DNA of 64,000 bases, taken from positions 248,001 through 312,000 of the forward strand of contig URJB01000001.1 of assembly GCA_900548145.1 (NCBI GenBank). The letters are read 5' to 3'. The notes under the pieces are model-generated. The model did not search any database. It saw only the letters and a program-made list of their open reading frames with translations, and had not been told where the DNA came from. A program made the position numbers and the translations under genes. The stretch comes from an uncultured Eubacteriales bacterium. Lineage in GTDB: Bacteria; Bacillota; Clostridia; Christensenellales; Aristaeellaceae. This document shows, one piece after another, positions 41,851 to 49,303 of this stretch (the first letter of the stretch is position 1; each line of letters begins with the position of its first letter).

Positions 41851-42732
41851 TTAATCGTCTGTGCGCAGCAGCCGCTTATACAGTGCCGTAAAGGCCAGCA
41901 TAATCACCAGAATGATCAGAGAAATGGCAGCGCCCTTGCCGTAATTCAAATACTTGTAAATTTCGTAGTAGGTAAAAAAGCTGATGGTCATGGTGCCGTT
42001 GTTGGGGCCGCCCTTGGTCATCGTATAGATGACGTCAAACACCTTGAAGGCCTGAATGGTACGTAGCACCAGCACTACCAGAATCATGGGCTTCATCCCG
42101 GGAAGATAGACATGAAAGAAACGCTTGAACGCTCCTGCGCCATCTACGCGAGCCGCTTCCACCAGCGTCTGAGATACTGTTTGCAGAGCAGCGAGCAGCA
42201 TCAGAAAAACCAGCGGAAGCATCCGCCACGTGTCCACCAGCACTACCATGTTCAAGGCCAGCTTCGGGTCGTTCAGCCAAAGAACGTCCTGCTGAATGAT
42301 CCCCATAGCCATCAAAATCTTATTAAGTACGCCATAATTGGCGTTCAAAATCCATTTCCACAGGTTGGCGTTGACCACCGTGGGCACCGCCCATGGGAGC
42401 ATAGCCAGGGTTCGCACCAACCAACGTCCCCTGAACTCCTGATTCAGCAGCATGGCGATCATGGATCCAATCACCAGCTGAAGCAGTACGGAAACCACCG
42501 TAAAATACAGGGTGATCCCTAGTGACGACCAAAAAGAACTGTCCTTTAGGACCTCGGCATAATTATCCAAACCCATATAGGACCAGGTGAGCAAAGCAGG
42601 CTGCACCTTACCCAGACTGAATACAATTACACAAACGACGGGAACGATGCCCAAGGCGAAGATCAATAAAAAAGCCGGTGTAACCAGCACCATCGCCGTT
42701 TGTCCTTCGGAAAGAGATCTGCGTGTATGCAT
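41851..42732 (-). CDS. Carbohydrate ABC transporter permease, MalF type
   Basis: 293 residues, ordinary length for this subunit. It begins with a basic tail and ALVTP-like first helix (MVLVTPAFLLIFALG); the EAA-like loop is LVEAARVDGAGAFKRFFHVYLP. It starts after GGGAGGTAGCTT, 91 bases beyond the binding-protein gene, with an 11-bp hairpin in that gap. Confidence 0.9.
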   Translation of the reverse strand: MHTRRSLSEGQTAMVLVTPAFLLIFALGIVPVVCVIVFSLGKVQPALLTWSYMGLDNYAEVLKDSSFWSSLGITLYFTVVSVLLQLVIGSMIAMLLNQEFRGRWLVRTLAMLPWAVPTVVNANLWKWILNANYGVLNKILMAMGIIQQDVLWLNDPKLALNMVVLVDTWRMLPLVFLMLLAALQTVSQTLVEAARVDGAGAFKRFFHVYLPGMKPMILVVLVLRTIQAFKVFDVIYTMTKGGPNNGTMTISFFTYYEIYKYLNYGKGAAISLIILVIMLAFTALYKRLLRTDD

Positions 42733-42766
42733 AAGCTACCTCCCGTTACACACGATTTGAGCAGAA

Positions 42767-42809
42767 GCGGCGTCCGCCCCCGGCCGGAAAAACCAGCTGC
42801 GGACGCCGC
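42767..42809 (-). other. Intercistronic RNA hairpin after the second binding-protein gene
   Basis: GCGGCGTCCGC and GCGGACGCCGC form a perfect 11-bp stem with a 21-base loop. The position and stem length mirror the hairpin at 2330-2360 in the other importer operon, which supports a role in mRNA stability or partial termination. Confidence 0.6.
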
Positions 42810-42823
42810 GCAGGGAAACCGGA

Positions 42824-44065
42824 TCAGAATAACGGCTGAATCTCCTCGAAAGCAGTATCCAGAGCGGTCTTGGCGTCCGTTTCGCCGATCAGCACGGAGC
42901 TGATCGCCTGCTGAAGGATATTGCTCCACTCGCTGTAGCGGGCGACAGCGGGCCGCGACTTGGCATATGCAAACTGGGGATAGAACATTGCCAGATACTC
43001 ATATTTTTCCTGAATGGCAGGATCCTCAAACAGGCTGTTCAGACAGGGCATGGTGCTGCAGTTTTCAAGGCCGTTGAGCTGCACGTCATAGCTCAGGCAG
43101 AGTTCCAGGAACTTCCATGCATATTCGGGGTATTTGGTGCAGCTCAGCACACCCAGGCCGCCGCCGCCCGTTACGCTGCCGCTGACGACATTTTCCGTGC
43201 CGGGGATCAGGCAAACGCCAACATTGCCAGCAACCTGAGACTGGGAGGGATCGTTCGACAGGACCCACGCGAAGGACCAGTTCATCACAAAGGGAGTATC
43301 GCCCGCAATGAAGGGATCCAGCGCGTCACGATCCGTATAGGTGGTGGAAGCCGGATCCGCCCAGCCCTCTTCGATGGACTGACGCATAAAGTTCAGCGCG
43401 TTAACGCCGGCCTCGCTGTTGAAGGTCATTTTGCCTTCCTCATCCGTCCATGCGCCGCCAAAAGCGGACAGCATCGTGGTCATGTCGCACAGGAGGCCCT
43501 CAGCCTGCACGCCGGCCCAGGCGATACCATATTTGCAGATCCCCTTCTGCTGCAGATCGATGGACATGGCCTTCAGCTCATCCCAGGTAGTGGGAGGCGC
43601 GTCGTAGCCGCCGTCCGCCAGCATTTTTTTGTTATAGAACATCCACTTGCCGTTGTTGGCGAAGGGGACGCCATAAGTGCTGCCCTGGAACTTCAGCTGA
43701 TCGATGGTGGCGGGGATCACGTCCGCGATGCTCTCCGGCGTGATGTACTCATCCAGCGGCAGCAGAATGCCCATAGCCGCAAACTCGGCAGGCCAAACCA
43801 CATCCACATAAGCGATGTCGGCAACGCCGCCCGCAACGGAGGTGGACACCTTGGTCTTGGTATCGTCGTAGTTCTGGCTGACCAGATTGATCTTCACGCC
43901 GGTCTGCTCCTCAAAAAGAGCGCCCGCGTACTCAAAATAGGCAACATCATCAGTGGTACAGATCACAGTCAGGGACTCAGGCTTGTTTTCCTCGCCATAC
44001 GCACTGCCCATTCCCAGCAGCAAAAGGCAGACAAGAAGCAGACACAGGAAACGATTTTTTCTCAT
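42824..44065 (-). CDS. Extracellular solute-binding protein, family 1
   Basis: 413 residues. The ATG at 44065 follows AAAGGAGGTTGTCCC and starts a signal peptide (RKNRFLCLLLVCLLLLGMG, cleavage near SAYG before EEN). No lipobox cysteine. The mature protein shows SLTVICTTDDVAYFEYAG, GGVADIAYVDVVWPAEF and PFVMNWSFAW, typical of CUT1 sugar-binding proteins. It is first of a seven-gene operon and probably binds the glycoside that the downstream enzymes process. Confidence 0.9.
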   Translation of the reverse strand: MRKNRFLCLLLVCLLLLGMGSAYGEENKPESLTVICTTDDVAYFEYAGALFEEQTGVKINLVSQNYDDTKTKVSTSVAGGVADIAYVDVVWPAEFAAMGILLPLDEYITPESIADVIPATIDQLKFQGSTYGVPFANNGKWMFYNKKMLADGGYDAPPTTWDELKAMSIDLQQKGICKYGIAWAGVQAEGLLCDMTTMLSAFGGAWTDEEGKMTFNSEAGVNALNFMRQSIEEGWADPASTTYTDRDALDPFIAGDTPFVMNWSFAWVLSNDPSQSQVAGNVGVCLIPGTENVVSGSVTGGGGLGVLSCTKYPEYAWKFLELCLSYDVQLNGLENCSTMPCLNSLFEDPAIQEKYEYLAMFYPQFAYAKSRPAVARYSEWSNILQQAISSVLIGETDAKTALDTAFEEIQPLF

Positions 44066-44083
44066 GGGACAACCTCCTTTATT

Positions 44084-44109
44084 TTTTAAGGGGATGCGAC
44101 CCCTTAAAA
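44084..44109 (-). other. Leader hairpin before the binding-protein gene
   Basis: TTTTAAGGGG, loop of six, CCCCTTAAAA: a perfect 10-bp stem about 18 bases upstream of the ATG and next to the ribosome binding site. It may stabilise the message or control translation. Confidence 0.5.
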
Positions 44110-44207
44110 TTCGGTACACAAAATAGACGAAAAACAAGTCTTCGCTCTTCCAACCGGTTTGCCTTCAACCGGTGGAGGCTTTTGCAACCGTTGTTTTGTA
44201 TGGCTGA

Positions 44208-44236
44208 ATTATACAAAGACATTCTTCGGGATTCCA
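44208..44236 (-). promoter_or_regulatory. Promoter of the seven-gene catabolic operon
   Basis: On the minus strand TGGAAT (44236-44231), 17 bases, TATAAT (44213-44208). The weak -35 fits activation by the divergent AraC protein. Direct repeats CAACCGGT at 44151 and 44166 and CAACCG at 44185 lie in the leader and may be regulator sites. Confidence 0.5.
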
Positions 44237-44365
44237 TGTTGTCAAAATGATGTTACATGGAAAAAACGTGCTTTTCGAATTATTTTATCCATCCCCTTGC
44301 GTTCTTTTCAAAAACGGCTATACTGGAAGAGAACATTTACTCACCGAAGAGAAAGAGGCCATGCC

Positions 44366-45217
44366 ATGCAGGATGATCGGGTTTACAGCCACTCCTTTTT
44401 TTCACCGAATCAGTCTTCTATTTACGCGCTGTATGTGGAAGAGACCGGCATTCAGCGCTGCTTCGCCGGGCAGCAATGGGGGCCGGAATCGCGGGAATAT
44501 TTTATCCTTTTACAGGTTCTTTCCGGAAAGGGAAGGATCCAAATTGGCCAGAAAACTTATCCAGCCGTCCCAAACGACGTATTTCTTTTTTACCCCGGAG
44601 ACCACGTCTGCTATTATTCCGATCAGAGCGCTCCACTGGAGTATACCTGGGTCGGATTCAAGGGCGGCGACGCGCAAATGCTGCTGGCTCAGACCGAATT
44701 TTCACACCTGAAGCCGATGCTCCATTTTCCGGGGGACGTTCCCTTTTCAAATGATCTGCAGGAGCTGTACACCTATCACGGCTCTCGTGCGGTGGACTCT
44801 GTACGTATGATCGCCTGCCTGTATCGTTTTTTCGGAGATCTGCTCGAGGGAGCGCAAAAGAATAAAATCAAAACGGATTCTACTCAAGTGGTTTTGGAAA
44901 CCGCCATTGACTATATTACCCAAAACTACGCTCAGCCGCTTACGCTGCAGGAATTAGCCGATGCAGTCTGCGTCAGTCCAAGCTGGCTATACCGCAGCTT
45001 TATCCGTTATCTGCACATTTCCCCCATGCGTTATTTAAGCGAGTATCGGATCGAACAGTCTATGATTCTTTTGCGTGACCCATCCCTCAGCATCAGCTCT
45101 GTCGCTTATGCAACCGGCTTCCGGGATCCCTTTTACTTTTCGAAGGTGTTCAAATCGATGAAAAACTGTTCCCCTACCGCCTTCCGCGATCAAAACCGGA
45201 AGCCGGAAGACGATTGA
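44366..45217 (+). CDS. AraC family transcriptional regulator
   Basis: 283 residues. The N-terminal cupin-like domain includes GQKTYPAVPNDVFLFYPGD; the C-terminal double helix-turn-helix has LQELADAVCVSPSWLYRSF and SISSVAYATGFRDPFYFSK. The ATG at 44366 follows AAAGAGG. It is divergent from the binding-protein gene and is the probable activator of the catabolic operon, sensing its sugar through the cupin. Confidence 0.92.
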   Translation: MQDDRVYSHSFFSPNQSSIYALYVEETGIQRCFAGQQWGPESREYFILLQVLSGKGRIQIGQKTYPAVPNDVFLFYPGDHVCYYSDQSAPLEYTWVGFKGGDAQMLLAQTEFSHLKPMLHFPGDVPFSNDLQELYTYHGSRAVDSVRMIACLYRFFGDLLEGAQKNKIKTDSTQVVLETAIDYITQNYAQPLTLQELADAVCVSPSWLYRSFIRYLHISPMRYLSEYRIEQSMILLRDPSLSISSVAYATGFRDPFYFSKVFKSMKNCSPTAFRDQNRKPEDD

Positions 45218-45290
45218 CCTTCTCAACCACTGTCCTCACGTCAAGGCATCGCTGCGTTTTTCCAGTCTGCCAAAGGGAATCAACGCGAAC

Positions 45291-45345
45291 AAAAACCGTC
45301 CCTGCGGGCCCGCTCCATGCCCGGTGGGGACGGTTTGCGTTTTGG
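45291..45345 (+). terminator. Probable terminator after the AraC gene
   Basis: AACCGTCCC pairs with GGGACGGTT across a GC-rich loop that itself can fold; TTTTGG then follows. Moderate support because the T-run is interrupted. Confidence 0.45.
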
Positions 45346-45358
45346 AGATCTTTTTTCG

Positions 45359-45394
45359 GTGCGTTCTGTTTTTTTGAGGAAAGGAAGCGGATGT
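45359..45394 (+). repeat. Short dispersed repeat, copy 2
   Basis: Matches 35565-35599 over about 35 bases with few changes (GTGCGTTCTG, T-run, GAGGAAAGGAAGCGGATGT). Its ATG is in frame with the MATE gene and could act as an upstream start. Confidence 0.5.
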
Positions 45395-45408
45395 ATGCGT
45401 TTGTCACC

Positions 45409-45437
45409 TTGCGCGTCCCTGCCGAAACGCCTATAAT
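45409..45437 (+). promoter_or_regulatory. Sigma-A promoter of the MATE-GNAT pair
   Basis: TTGCGC (45409-45414), 17 bases, TATAAT (45432-45437), 35 bases before the MATE start. Confidence 0.6.
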
Positions 45438-45471
45438 CATGCTGAGCGATACTTCGAAGCGAGGTTATACT

Positions 45472-46860
45472 ATGATACGGCGTTGCACCGGCGCTCTGAC
45501 CGCCCGCCTGAACGGAATGCTGACCACGGAGCTTTTTTCCTTCGGCGAGCTGGCGAAAATGTTCGGCACTTTGCTGTTGGATCAGTTTTTCATCTGCTTT
45601 ATCAGCGTGCTTTCAACGGCGATGGTCGCAAGCACCGGCGAAGCCGCCATGGCGGCGGCCAGTATGGTGGGGACGATCAACGCATTGGTCACACTGGTGT
45701 TTCTGTCCGTAGCCACGGGCGGCGCTATCGTGATCGCCCGGGCCAAAGGCAGCGGCGATCTGCACGAAATGCGCTGTGCCATCGGGGAGACCGTGGGACT
45801 CAGTTTTGCGCTGGGTCTTGGTGTGGCGGCGCTGCTGTTCACGCTTTCCCCCTTGTTGGTGGACTGGCTTTATCCCAATGTGGAGCCGCTATTGCGCAGT
45901 TACTCCATCGAGTATATGCGTCTGATGTGCATTTCCTTTATTCCCTTTTCCGTGTTCAACGCCATTTTCAACGCCTACCGTGCCATCGGCGACACCCGCT
46001 CCAGTCTGGCGCTGACGGTGATCATCAACGGGCTTCATCTGGTTTTCTGCCTGCTTTTTATCAACGTTCTGAAAATGGGTATTACCGGCGCGGGGCTAAG
46101 CTATATCGTCGTGCGTGTCGTGGGCATGGCGGCGGCACTGTATTGGCTGCTTTTCTTTCACAACCCCTGCGGCGTGCGGGTCGGACATTTCTTTCGCTTT
46201 TCCAGGCGGGTCTCCCGGGAGATCGTCCATCTGGGGGTGCCCATTGCCATGGAATCGGCCCTGATGCAGGGCGGAATGCTGCTGGTGCAGATCTATCTGG
46301 CGCGGCTTTCCACCATGGAGATCGCCGCCCACGCGGTGTCCAACTCCATTCTGAACCTGTATTACATTCCAGGGCAGACGCTGGTCACGCTGGCCAGCAC
46401 GGTTTGCGGGCAATGTATCGGCGCTTCCCAGCCGGAGCTGGCGCGTCAGTACTGCCGCCGCCTGATCTCCATCGGCCGGGTGCTGCTGGTGCTGACGGTC
46501 GTGGTTCTTTATCCGTTAAGTCCGCTGCTGCTGAAACTGTACAGCGCCACTGAGGCTTCCGCGCCGATCATTTACCGTTCCTTTACGATTGCAGCTGTTT
46601 GTATGCCGTTTTTCTGGTGCGACAGCTATGTCATACCCATGACGCTGCGCTCCGCCGGAGACGCTGCCTTCACCAGCACGGTGTCAGTGACGACGCTGCT
46701 TTTGTGCCGCTGCGCGCTGGGCTATATGCTGACGATCGTCTGCGGGCTGGGTGTCCCCGGCGTGTGGATCTCGCTGGCGGTGGAATGGCTGCTGCGGGCG
46801 CTGGTGCTCCGGCACCGGCTGAACGGGAACCGATGGCTCAAAACCGTATCTGCCGTCTGA
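45472..46860 (+). CDS. MATE family efflux transporter
   Basis: 462 residues with about 12 hydrophobic segments in two halves. QFFICFISVLSTAMVAS in helix 1 and the repeated GDTRSSLALT and AGDAAFTSTVSVTT positions (end of each half) are typical. It exports cationic compounds or metabolites by Na+ or H+ antiport. The ATG at 45472 follows GAGG; an in-frame ATG at 45391 is also possible but lies before the promoter. A GNAT gene follows after 21 bases. Confidence 0.9.
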   Translation: MIRRCTGALTARLNGMLTTELFSFGELAKMFGTLLLDQFFICFISVLSTAMVASTGEAAMAAASMVGTINALVTLVFLSVATGGAIVIARAKGSGDLHEMRCAIGETVGLSFALGLGVAALLFTLSPLLVDWLYPNVEPLLRSYSIEYMRLMCISFIPFSVFNAIFNAYRAIGDTRSSLALTVIINGLHLVFCLLFINVLKMGITGAGLSYIVVRVVGMAAALYWLLFFHNPCGVRVGHFFRFSRRVSREIVHLGVPIAMESALMQGGMLLVQIYLARLSTMEIAAHAVSNSILNLYYIPGQTLVTLASTVCGQCIGASQPELARQYCRRLISIGRVLLVLTVVVLYPLSPLLLKLYSATEASAPIIYRSFTIAAVCMPFFWCDSYVIPMTLRSAGDAAFTSTVSVTTLLLCRCALGYMLTIVCGLGVPGVWISLAVEWLLRALVLRHRLNGNRWLKTVSAV

Positions 46861-46881
46861 CGGCTTTTCAGGAGGAACAGC

Positions 46882-47400
46882 ATGATCTCTTTGAACAAAG
46901 TCAACGCAAGCAACGTATGGAAACTATTGGAACTGCAGGTTTTGCCGGAGCAGGAGGATTTCGTAGCCACCAACACGGAAAGCATCGTGGAAGCCTATAC
47001 GACCCTTGCGGCGGGAGGAACGGCGCTTCCCTTTGGCGTTTATGCCGACGGTCAGCCTGTCGGCTTCGTCATGTTTGGCTACGGCCCCATTCCCGGAGAT
47101 GAGGACGAACCTCCTGTAGCGGCAGGAAACTATTGCCTGTGGCGTTTCATGATCGACCGAAATTTTCAGGGACGCGGTTATGGCAAAGCCGCATTGGAAG
47201 CGGCGCTGCGCTATCTGGCTGGCCTTCCCTGCGGGCCTGCCGAGTACATCTGGCTGTCCTATGAGCCGGAAAATCAGCGGGCGCGGGCCATGTACCGCTC
47301 CATGGGTTTTGTGGAAAACGGACAGAGGTGCGATGACGAGATCGTAGCGGTTCTGCCGGTCAAAGAGGCTCAAAGCCATTTCGGGACACTGAAGGTATAA
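46882..47400 (+). CDS. GNAT acetyltransferase, spermidine acetyltransferase-like
   Basis: 172 residues. The acetyl-CoA loop is FMIDRNFQGRGYGKAALEAAL (Q/RxxGxG/A), preceded by the strand FVMFGYGPIPG and followed by SYEPENQRARAMYRSMGF. The layout, with VGFVM and YCLWRFMID, resembles BltD/diamine acetyltransferases. It follows a MATE exporter under the same promoter, like the Bacillus blt-bltD pair, which fits polyamine acetylation and export. Substrate not proven. Confidence 0.87.
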   Translation: MISLNKVNASNVWKLLELQVLPEQEDFVATNTESIVEAYTTLAAGGTALPFGVYADGQPVGFVMFGYGPIPGDEDEPPVAAGNYCLWRFMIDRNFQGRGYGKAALEAALRYLAGLPCGPAEYIWLSYEPENQRARAMYRSMGFVENGQRCDDEIVAVLPVKEAQSHFGTLKV

Positions 47401-47409
47401 AATCAAAAA

Positions 47410-47437
47410 GCGAACCGTCTGGTGCGGTTCGCCTTTT
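47410..47437. terminator. Bidirectional terminator
   Basis: GCGAACCG, loop TCTGGTG, CGGTTCGC, then CTTTT; the other side carries AAAAA. It separates the GNAT gene from the convergent OB-fold gene. Confidence 0.8.
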
Positions 47438-47440
47438 CAT

Positions 47441-48136
47441 TTAATACTCTCTTGCGTGGCTTAGCGTATTCTGTCCCTGCAGGGGCATCCGCTGGTTCAT
47501 GCTTTGCAAGGCTTCGGTAAGCGGGTCTTCCTTCATAGCGCTCAGCCTGCTGACGCTGACTTCATACGCCACCTTATTCAGGATCGTGCCGTCCGGCAGC
47601 TGTTTTTGATAATTGCGGCTCTGAAAGCGGCCTACCAGCTGCACTTTGTCGCCGATCTTCAGGTTGGCCGCATACCGGGCCGTGCGTCCCCACGTGATGC
47701 AGGGGATATAATCGCTCTTGCCATAGGAACGATTCACTGCCAGCATCAGGTCGGCAATTTCCCGTCCAAAGGGCGTGGTGCGGTAGCTGGGAGCCTTGCA
47801 CAATGCGCCGGTCAGCTGGACGCGGTTAGGATTTTCTTCATCTTCCTCCGGCAGAAGCCGCTGGGCAAAGGCGGTGATCAGCAGCCTCCCGGAGCCCTCC
47901 ACCACCTTGTTGTAGCTGCGAAGCTGGCCGTCCAGACACAGGATGCTCCCGGCGGCAATGGGTTCGTCGATCAGCAGACGTTCGCTCAGCGTAATGGGCA
48001 GAAAGTCCTCCGCGCCGCTGAGCCGTGGCACCCGAAGTGTCGTAACGAAAAACTGTTCCCCGAAAAGTTCATGACCGAATTGCAATGGCTGGCATACGTG
48101 TCCCCGTAGATGGATGCTGTTTCCCGTTTCTTCCAT
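47441..48136 (-). CDS. Double OB-fold single-strand-binding-like protein
   Basis: 231 residues. Two SSB-type OB folds are seen: residues 1-110 (HLRGHVCQPLQFGHELFGEQF) and 110-215 (NRVQLTGALCKAPSYRTTPFGREIADLMLAV, then YIPCITWGRTARYAANLKIGDKVQLVGRFQSR). The second half is the more canonical. No acidic SSB C-terminal tail is present, so it is not the main SSB. Clostridia often carry such extra proteins. The ATG at 48136 follows GAGGTGAG, ten bases beyond the deacetylase stop. Confidence 0.78.
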   Translation of the reverse strand: MEETGNSIHLRGHVCQPLQFGHELFGEQFFVTTLRVPRLSGAEDFLPITLSERLLIDEPIAAGSILCLDGQLRSYNKVVEGSGRLLITAFAQRLLPEEDEENPNRVQLTGALCKAPSYRTTPFGREIADLMLAVNRSYGKSDYIPCITWGRTARYAANLKIGDKVQLVGRFQSRNYQKQLPDGTILNKVAYEVSVSRLSAMKEDPLTEALQSMNQRMPLQGQNTLSHAREY

Positions 48137-48146
48137 GTTTCTCACC

Positions 48147-49034
48147 TCATGTTTGTTGTGGTTCTTGTGTTGGTTGCGTGGTTTGAACAGGATGCTGCTT
48201 TCCCTGCACGTCGATGGTGTAATCGCCGTCCAGGACGATCTGTCCTACTGGAATAATGGTGAATCCCAGCCCCTGATAATGCTGGATGACCGTCGGAAGC
48301 GCGTTGACAATATCGTTAGAGTCGTTGTGAAACAGAACGATGTCGCCGTTTTCCACCTTGTAGGTACAGCGCTTGATGATGTCCTGCGTTCCTCGATCTT
48401 TCCAGTCCAGCGAGTCGATGCTCCACTGCACGGCCTCATAGCCTTCCGCCCGGGCCACCTGGATCACCCGGTCGTTGTAGTCCCCATACGGCGGCCGGAA
48501 AAGCGTGGGACGAACCCCTGTCAGTTTTTCCACTTTGTCCGACATCATGCGCAGTTCTTCCCGGATGCCTTCTTCCCCCAGCTTGCTCATCTGGGGATGG
48601 GTATTGGAGTGGTTGCCGATCTCGTGACCCCGGGCGAAAATCTCCTTCACCATGTCAGGATATTTATCCACCCAGCCGCCTACCAGAAAGAAGGTCGTTT
48701 TCACCCCATACTGATCCAGAATATCCAGAATGGGAATTGTCTTATCCGCGCCCCATGACGCGTCGAAGCTGATGGAGACGACCTTGTCGTCCCGTTCCAC
48801 GGAGTAGACCGGCAGTTCCCGTTTCTGCGCCACCACGGTGGTGGCAGGCTGATTCAGGCCCGCCGTATAGGCAGTGCACACGGTCGCCAGGCACAGCCCC
48901 AGCCCCAACTTCGTCCAGAGCCGTTTTCGCCCCCTGAAAAGTCGACGCACGGGGCTTGCCCGGCTCCGAGCCGGGTTTTCCGGCGCTTCCAGCGGCCGCC
49001 CCTTCGGAATCAGTTTCAGGGGCTTATTGCTCAT
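48147..49034 (-). CDS. Membrane-anchored polysaccharide deacetylase, PdaB/YlxY-like
   Basis: 295 residues. A basic N-terminus and one helix (GLGLCLATVCTAYTAGL, about 43-60) anchor it outside. The NodB domain has motif 1 as SISFDASWGADK (one Asp and not TFDDGP), motif 2 GHEIGNHSNTHPQMSKL with the metal histidines, and motif 3 RPPYGDYNDRV. This variant motif 1 is seen in sporulation-linked PdaB/YlxY proteins. It probably acts on peptidoglycan. The C-terminal tail is rich in Gln, Pro and Thr. Confidence 0.88.
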   Translation of the reverse strand: MSNKPLKLIPKGRPLEAPENPARSRASPVRRLFRGRKRLWTKLGLGLCLATVCTAYTAGLNQPATTVVAQKRELPVYSVERDDKVVSISFDASWGADKTIPILDILDQYGVKTTFFLVGGWVDKYPDMVKEIFARGHEIGNHSNTHPQMSKLGEEGIREELRMMSDKVEKLTGVRPTLFRPPYGDYNDRVIQVARAEGYEAVQWSIDSLDWKDRGTQDIIKRCTYKVENGDIVLFHNDSNDIVNALPTVIQHYQGLGFTIIPVGQIVLDGDYTIDVQGKQHPVQTTQPTQEPQQT

Positions 49035-49303
49035 TCGCTATCGCCCTCCTTCCGCGTTTTCAATCGCAATCGATTCATATGTATGCTTGAAAAAACGGGC
49101 GTATGCAGACCGTCGCCCCGATCCGTCAAAAGCTGTTCTTTCTCCCGAAAGGAAGGGAAAAAATTCGGTTTTCAGCAAAAAGAAGAAAGCAAGCGACAGG
49201 AAGCGGATTAAAGCGCTGCCTTTTGCGGCTGTATACCCTCCGTTTCCTTTGGAGAAAATGGCTGTAGAATTCCCTTATCCAAAGCCTTCAGGAGGTTAGA
49301 GCC

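Noticed and set aside
45391..45471. Upstream ATG of the MATE gene at 45391 as the true start
   Set aside because: It precedes the predicted promoter -10 at 45432, and the extra 27 residues have no membrane or family features; kept only as an alternative.
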